Of a stretch of 64,000 nt of DNA, positions 58,985-64,000 are shown one piece after another (positions within the stretch are counted from its first letter, which is position 1; the number at the start of each line of letters is the position of its first letter). This stretch comes from Microbacterium elymi (lineage in GTDB: Bacteria > Actinomycetota > Actinomycetes > Actinomycetales > Microbacteriaceae), in the NCBI RefSeq assembly GCF_021582895.2, contig NZ_CP091139.2, positions 2,604,001 through 2,668,000 of the forward strand. Direction: 5' to 3'. Both the position numbers and the translations under genes were made by a program. Below the pieces are notes generated by a model, which ran no database searches, was not told the origin of the DNA, and saw only the letters and a list, made by a program, of their open reading frames with translations.

Positions 58985-59972
58985 ATGAGCACCGCCGTCG
59001 CCCACCCGAACATCGCCCTCATCAAGTACTGGGGAAAGCGCGACGACGACGCGATCCTGCCGCTGACCGGCAGCCTGTCGCTGACCCTGGACGTGTTCCC
59101 GACGACCACGACGGTGACCCTGGATGCCGCAGCCGACGGCGATGCGGCGGTCTTCGACGGCATCGCGGCCACCGGGGCCGCCGCCGCCCGCATCACGGCC
59201 TTCCTGGAGATCGTGCGCGCCGCCGCCGGCGTCCGCACCCCGGCCCGGGTCGTCACCCGGAACTCGGTCCCCACCGGCGCCGGACTCGCCTCGTCGGCAT
59301 CGGGATTCGCGGCGCTGGCCGTCGCCGCCGCCGACGCCTACGGGCTCGGGCTCGACGAGCGCGCGCTCAGCCGACTCGCCCGCCGCGGATCCGGCTCGGC
59401 CTGCCGCTCGATCATCGGCGGCGCCGCGATCTGGCATGCCGGCCACGACGACGCCACCTCGTTCGCCGAGGCGGTCCCCTCGCCGGCGCTGGGAATGGTC
59501 ATCGCGGTGGTGGATGCCGGGGCCAAAGCCGTCTCGAGCCGTGAGGCGATGCAGCGCACGATGCGGACATCCCCCTACGCCGACGCCTGGGTGCGCGCGA
59601 CGGCACAGGACCTGGACGCCATGATGGACGCCCTCGCCCGCGACGATATGACCGCGATCGGCGAGCTGACCGAGTCGAACGCGCTGCGGATGCACGCCGC
59701 GATCATGGGCTCGCGGCCGCCGATCCGCTATCTCGCCCCGCAGAGCATCGCGCTGTTCGACGCCGCCGCGCAGCTGCGCGCCGAGGGGCTGGAGGCGTAT
59801 GCGACCGCGGACGCCGGCCCGAACGTCGTGCTCGTCTGCCGCGACGCCGACGTCGACGACGTCCGGGATCGCCTGGCCGAACGGGCGCCGACCGTGCGGC
59901 TCGTGGCCGCCCACGCCGGTCCCGGGGCGCATCTCGTGCCGGACGCAAGCCGGAGCGGAGGCGACGGCGTGA
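58985..59972 (+). CDS. mvaD: Diphosphomevalonate decarboxylase
   Basis: GHMP-family decarboxylase (328 residues repaired) forming IPP. N-terminal AHPNIALIKYWGKRDDDAIL is diagnostic; GAGLASSASGFAALAVA is the ATP loop; RRGSGSACRSIIGG and YATADAGPNVVLVC follow. An extra A at 59947-59948 (GACGCAGCC) makes the raw frame run into the next gene; repaired it ends in TGA at 59970, overlapping the next GTG. A 49-codon basic frame from 58839 ends at TGA 58988, overlapping this ATG, and may couple translation. Confidence 0.94.
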
Positions 59973-61078
59973 TCCGCGCGCAGGCGCCCGGCAAGCTGTT
60001 CATCGCCGGGGAGTACGCGGTCGTCGAGCCGGGCGAGCCGGCCGTGCTGGTCGCCGTCGACCGGCACATCACGGTCGAGCTGGACGAGGCGGCCGAACGC
60101 GGCAGCATCTCGTCGGGGCAGTACGGTCGCGAGCCGGTCCTGTGGACCCGCGAGGACGGGGTGGTCGTGCTCGACCAGGATCACCGCCCCTACGACTACG
60201 TCCTGTCGGCGATCGCCACGGTCGAGCAGCTGGCCGCCGAGCGGGGCATCGCGCCGCGCTTCTGCGACATCCGCATCTCCAGCCAGCTCGACGACGTGTC
60301 CGGGCGCAAGTTCGGGCTCGGCTCGTCCGCGGCCGTCACAGTCGCCACGGTGCGGGCGCTGGATGCCTTCCTCGACCTGCGGCTGACCCCGATGGAGCAG
60401 TTCAAGATCGCGCTGATCGCGACCGTGCGCGTCGCGCCCGCCGCGTCGGGCGGGGATGTCGCGGCCAGCGCGTTCGGCGGCTGGATCGCCTACAGCGCCC
60501 CCGACCGCGCCCGGGTGCGGGCCGAGGCGGCGGCCGAGGGCGTGCAGGCGCTGCTGGACCGCCCCTGGCCGGGCTGCGCGTACGGCGCGTGCCCGCCCCG
60601 CAGGGGCTCCGGCTGCTGGTGGGCTGGACCGGGCAGCCGGCCTCGACCGAGCGACTCGTCGGCAGCGTCGAGCACCGCAAGGGCGTCGGCGAGAGCCGGT
60701 ATCGCGAGTTCCTCGCCGACAGCCGCAGCGCCGTCGACGAGCTGATCGGCGCCCTGGACGGGCAGGATGCCGCGGCCGCACTGGGCAGCGATCGGCCACG
60801 CGCGCACCGCGCTGGGCGACCTCGCCCGGCACGCCGGCCTGCAGATCGAGACGCCGGCGCTGACCACGCTGTGCGACACCGCGACCGCGGCCGGGGCGGC
60901 CGCGAAATCGTCCGGGGCCGGTGGCGGCGACTGTGGCATCGTGCTGGCCCCGGCCGGGGCCGACATCCACCGGATGCTGACAGAGTGGGAGCGCAACGAC
61001 ATCCGCCATCTCGATCTGACGGTGCAGCCGGCGTCAGGAGCCATCGATGAACGCGAGCGTGGCGAACAATGGGGATGA
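59969..61078 (+). CDS. Phosphomevalonate kinase
   Basis: GHMP kinase (369 residues repaired): AQAPGKLFIAGEYAVVEPGE, ATP loop GRKFGLGSSAAVTVATVRAL, ASGGDVAASAFGGWIAY, and C-terminal AAKSSGAGGGDCGIVLA. GTG 59969 overlaps the mvaD stop. A lost G at 60571-60573 and an extra base near 60784 (GGCAGCG) interrupt it. Its 3' end overlaps the fni start by 32 bp. Raw reading frames fuse it to mvaD; that fusion is an artefact. Confidence 0.93.
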
Positions 61079-62195
61079 CGACAGTGAGCAGGGGCGTGGC
61101 GAGATGAGCAGTCGGCGCAAGGACGAGCACGTCGACCTCGCCGACGCGCAGCAGGCCGACCGGCCGGCCCGGAACGATTTCGACGACGTCCGGTTCGTCC
61201 ACCACGCGCTGGCCGGCATCGACCGCGATCGCGTGAGCCTGGCCACCACGTTCGCCGGGATCACCTGGCCGGTTCCGCTGTACGTCAACGGCATGACCGG
61301 CGGCAGCCAGCGCACGGCGCAGATCAACCGGTCGCTGGCGATCGCCGCGCGCGAGACCGGTGTGCCCATCGCCTCGGGGTCGATGAGCATCGCGCTGCGC
61401 GAGCCCGACACCGCCGACTCGTTCCGCGTGCTGCGCACCGAGAACCCGGACGGGTTCGTCATGGCCAACCTCAGCGCCGACGCGACGCCCGACGACGCGC
61501 AGCGCGCCGTCGACCTGCTCGGCGCGGACGCCCTCGAACTGCACGTGAACAGCGTGCAGGAGACCGTGATGCCCGAGGGCAGCCGGGACTTCTCCGCCTG
61601 GCCGGCCGCCATCGCCGCGATCGTGGACCGGGTGCCGGTGCCGGTCATCGTCAAGGAGGTCGGGTTCGGGCTGAGCCGGCCCACCCTCGAACGGCTCGCC
61701 GACCTGGGGGTGGCGATCGCCGACGTCAGCGGCTCGGGCGGCACAGACTTCGCCCGCATCGAGAACTCGCGTCGCCCCGCGGCCGACTACGCGTTCATGG
61801 CCGGATGGGGGCAGTCGGCCGTGTGCAGTCTGCTGGATGCTGCGGCATCCCGCCGCCCGCTGCCGGCGCTCCTGGCCTCGGGCGGGGTGCGCACGCCGCT
61901 GGACGTGATGCGGGCCCTCGCCCTCGGCGCCCGCGCCGTGGGCGTCTCGGGCGTGTTCCTGCACAGCGTCCTGCGCGGGGAGAGGACGCCCTGATCGAGC
62001 TGATCCGGGCGTGGCGGGAGCAGGCTCGGGCAGCTGCACGCGCTTCTGGGCGCCGACCGGCCCGCGGCCCTGCCCCGCGCCGACCTGCTCCTGGGTGGGG
62101 GCGTGCGGGAGTTCTGCGCGCTGCGCGGCATCGATCCGTCCGGGTACAGCAGACGCAGCGAGGCGCCGGATGCCGGCGGTGGGGAGCGAGCATGA
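61047..62195 (+). CDS. fni: Type 2 isopentenyl-diphosphate delta-isomerase (FMN-dependent)
   Basis: FMN enzyme interconverting IPP and DMAPP (382 residues repaired). RRKDEHVDLADAQQ at the start, YVNGMTGGSQRTAQINRSLA, SGSMSIALREP, NLSADATPDDAQRAVDLLGA, VKEVGFGLSRPTLERL, VSGSGGTDFARIE, ASGGVRTPLDVMRALALGA. A lost G at about 61977-61980 and an extra G at 62023-62024 (GAGCAGCTC) change frame near the end. ATG 61047 has GGAG; ATG 61104 is an alternative. Confidence 0.94.
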
Positions 62196-63242
62196 GGGAT
62201 CACACGGTGGGCAGCGCCCCGGTTCCGATGAAGTGGGTCGGACCGATCGCCGTCAGCGGGAACGTCATGACCGGCAGCCAGGAGGTGCCGCTGGCCACCT
62301 ACGAGACGCCGCTGTGGCCGTCCGTGGGCCGCGGCGCGAAGATCTCCACGCTGACCGAGCGCGGCATCGTGGCGACGCTGATCGACGAGCGGATGGCGCG
62401 GTCCGTGCTGTTCGAGGCCGATGACGCCGGCGTCGCGCTCGCCGCGATGAACACCCTGAACGCGCAAGCGCGGCCGGCTGCAGGAGGTCGTCGCCGGGGC
62501 CAGCAGGTTCGCCACGCTCATCGACATCCATCACCAGATCGTCGGGAACCTGCTGTTCGTGCGGTTCGAGCTGTCCACCGGGGACGCCTCCGGCCACAAC
62601 ATGGTGACGCTGGCCAGCGACCGGCTGATGGAGCACATCCTGTCCACCGTGCCGGGCTGCCGATACGGCTCGATCTCGGGGAATTACTGCTCGGACAAGA
62701 AGGCGACGGCCGTCAACGGCATCCTCGGCCGCGGCAAGAACGTGGTCACCGAACTGCTCATCCCGCGCGAGGTGGTCACCCGCCGACTGCACACCAGCCC
62801 CGAGGCGATCGCCGAGCTGAACGTGCGCAAGAACCTGATCGGCACGATCACCGCCGGCGGGCTGCGGTCGGCGAACGCGCACTACGCGAACATGCTGCTC
62901 GGCTTCTACCTGGCCACGGGGCAGGACGCCGCGAACATCGTCGAGGGCTCGCAAGGCATCACCCACGCCGAGACCCGCGACGGCCACCTGTACTTCTCGT
63001 GCACGCTGCCCAACCTCATCGTGGGAACAGTGGGCAACGGCAAGGATCTGCCGTTCGTGGCCGAGAACCTGGAGCGGCTGGGATGCGCCGAGGAGCGCGA
63101 GCCGGGCGAGAACGCGCGCCGCCTTGCCGTGCTGTGCGCGGCCACCGTCCTGTGCGGCGAGCTGTCGCTGATGGCGGCGCAGACCAACCCCGGCGAGCTG
63201 ATGGCCGCCCACCTGACGATCGAGAGGAAGACGACGAGATGA
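62192..63242 (+). CDS. Hydroxymethylglutaryl-CoA reductase
   Basis: Reduces HMG-CoA to mevalonate (349 residues repaired). Catalytic features: FELSTGDASGHNMVTLASDR (substrate loop), GNYCSDKKATAVNGILGRGK with the active Lys, GTITAGGLRSANAHYAN, and NLIVGTVGNGKDLPF. The pattern is the class I-like form of Streptomyces mevalonate clusters. An extra A at 62466-62467 (GCGCAGCGC) breaks the frame. ATGA overlaps with both neighbours. Confidence 0.95.
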
Positions 63243-64000
63243 CCGCGACCGGCATGCGGGTCGGCATCCACGATCTCGCGTTCGCGACGACCCATCAGGT
63301 CCTGGACCTGCGCACGCTCGCCGAGCACCAGGGCATCGACGTGAACAAGTACTACATCGGCATCGGGCAGACCGAGATGAGCGTGCCCTGCGCCGACGAG
63401 GACATCGTCACCATGGGGGCCGAAGCCGCCGCACAGATCGTCGCCCGGCTTCGGGCCGAACAGCAGGCCGAGGACGGGCAGGCCTTCGACGGCATCCGCA
63501 CCCTCCTGTTCGCCACCGAATCGGGCGTGGACCAGTCGAAGTCGGCCGGCGTGTTCGTGCACTCCTTGCTCGGGCTGGGGGAGCACTGCCGGGTGGTCGA
63601 GCTCAAGCAGGCCTGCTACTCGGCGACGGCCGCACTGCAGTTCGCCCTGGGCATCGTCGCGCGCGATGAGAGCGAGAAGGTGCTCGTGATCGCCAGCGAC
63701 GTGGCCCGCTACGCCCTGGATTCCAGCGGTGAGCCCACCCAGGGCGCTGCCGCCGTGGCGTTCCTGGTCACCGCCGACCCCGCTCTGATCGAGATCGAGC
63801 CGGTCAGCGGCCTGCACACCGACGACATCGACGACTTCTGGCGTCCGAACCACCTGTCCACGGCGTTGGTCGACGGCAAGTACTCGCTGGCCGCGTACCT
63901 GCGTGCACTCGAGGGCGCCTGGACCGAGTACCGGTCGCGCGGCGGGGTCGACTTCGAGGCGATCGACCGGTTCTGCTACCACCAGCCGTTCACGAAGATG
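63239..64000 (+). CDS. Hydroxymethylglutaryl-CoA synthase, partial (runs off right edge)
   Basis: Condenses acetyl-CoA with acetoacetyl-CoA. The first 254 residues are present: RVGIHDLAFATTHQVLDLRT, YYIGIGQTEMSVPCADED, LLFATESGVDQSKSAGVFVH with the general-base Glu, VELKQACYSATAALQFALGI with the nucleophilic Cys, and RFCYHQPFTKM with the catalytic His at the edge. ATG 63239 overlaps the reductase stop. Sixth gene in the operon. Confidence 0.95.
   Translation, partial: MTATGMRVGIHDLAFATTHQVLDLRTLAEHQGIDVNKYYIGIGQTEMSVPCADEDIVTMGAEAAAQIVARLRAEQQAEDGQAFDGIRTLLFATESGVDQSKSAGVFVHSLLGLGEHCRVVELKQACYSATAALQFALGIVARDESEKVLVIASDVARYALDSSGEPTQGAAAVAFLVTADPALIEIEPVSGLHTDDIDDFWRPNHLSTALVDGKYSLAAYLRALEGAWTEYRSRGGVDFEAIDRFCYHQPFTKM

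Noticed and set aside
58985..60745. Natural fusion of mvaD and phosphomevalonate kinase
   Set aside because: The read-through depends on one extra A in a GCAGC site at 59947; repairing it restores a TGA overlapping the next GTG, the normal arrangement.

Overview
The window comes from a high-GC actinobacterium, most likely Microbacteriaceae (Microbacterium-like). Codon third positions are strongly G/C, many CDS start with GTG, genes overlap by ATGA/GTGA, and typical actinobacterial families are present (DUF4229, PadR plus HAAS-domain membrane proteins, a complete men set). There is no phage or CRISPR.

Layout. 0-2 kb: an MMPL/RND exporter cut by the left edge, divergent from its TetR repressor. 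2.5-22.5 kb: menaquinone biosynthesis (menC, menB, menE, menA, menD, menF, menG and a long-chain polyprenyl diphosphate synthase), interleaved with two PadR/HAAS-domain modules, an ABC-2 exporter, PPK2, a ferredoxin-NADP reductase and small conserved proteins. 22.5-30.4 kb: YajQ, a maltose/oligosaccharide ABC importer without its ATPase, a GH13 glucosidase and a PfkB kinase, with LacI-type operators. 30.6 kb: tRNA-Tyr. 31.1-42.4 kb: a hypoxia/dormancy-type stress island (universal stress protein, two P-type ATPases, PNPOx-like protein, DosR-like regulator, SDR, DosS-like GAF kinase, phosphofructokinase, zinc alcohol dehydrogenase). Six DosR-box-like palindromes of the form GGGAC-N4-GTCCC lie in its promoter regions. 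42.5-46.8 kb: an OmpR-type two-component pair convergent with an extracytosolic flavin system (ApbE, FMN-binding protein, ferric-reductase-like flavoprotein). 47-57.7 kb: housekeeping and accessory genes (membrane protein, IMPase-like, M23 peptidase, tRNA-Thr, tRNA-Met, hydrolase, LysR with a LigM-like demethylase, desaturase, cold-shock protein, SGNH hydrolase). 57.8 kb to the end: a mevalonate operon in the order mvk-mvaD-pmk-fni-HMGR-HMGS, the last gene cut by the right edge.

How it fits together. The mevalonate genes make IPP/DMAPP, the polyprenyl synthase makes the side chain, and MenA/MenG attach it and finish menaquinone, so the two ends of the window feed one respiratory quinone pathway. 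The stress island and the flavin system are further redox/respiration functions.

Sequence quality. At least 45 single-base frameshifts break 29 otherwise normal genes. Restoring them gives an exact multiple of three for every complete gene. About 30 of 33 insertions fall inside GCAGC/GCTGC, and nearly all deletions fall in short G or C runs. I treat them as sequencing or consensus errors and annotate whole genes across them; the lengths given are the repaired lengths.

Intergenic repeats. There are three families of long palindromic repeats (2.1-2.4 kb; 3.5, 5.0 and 17.5 kb; 30.4 kb) and a fourth REP-like family embedded in-frame in MMPL and menD.
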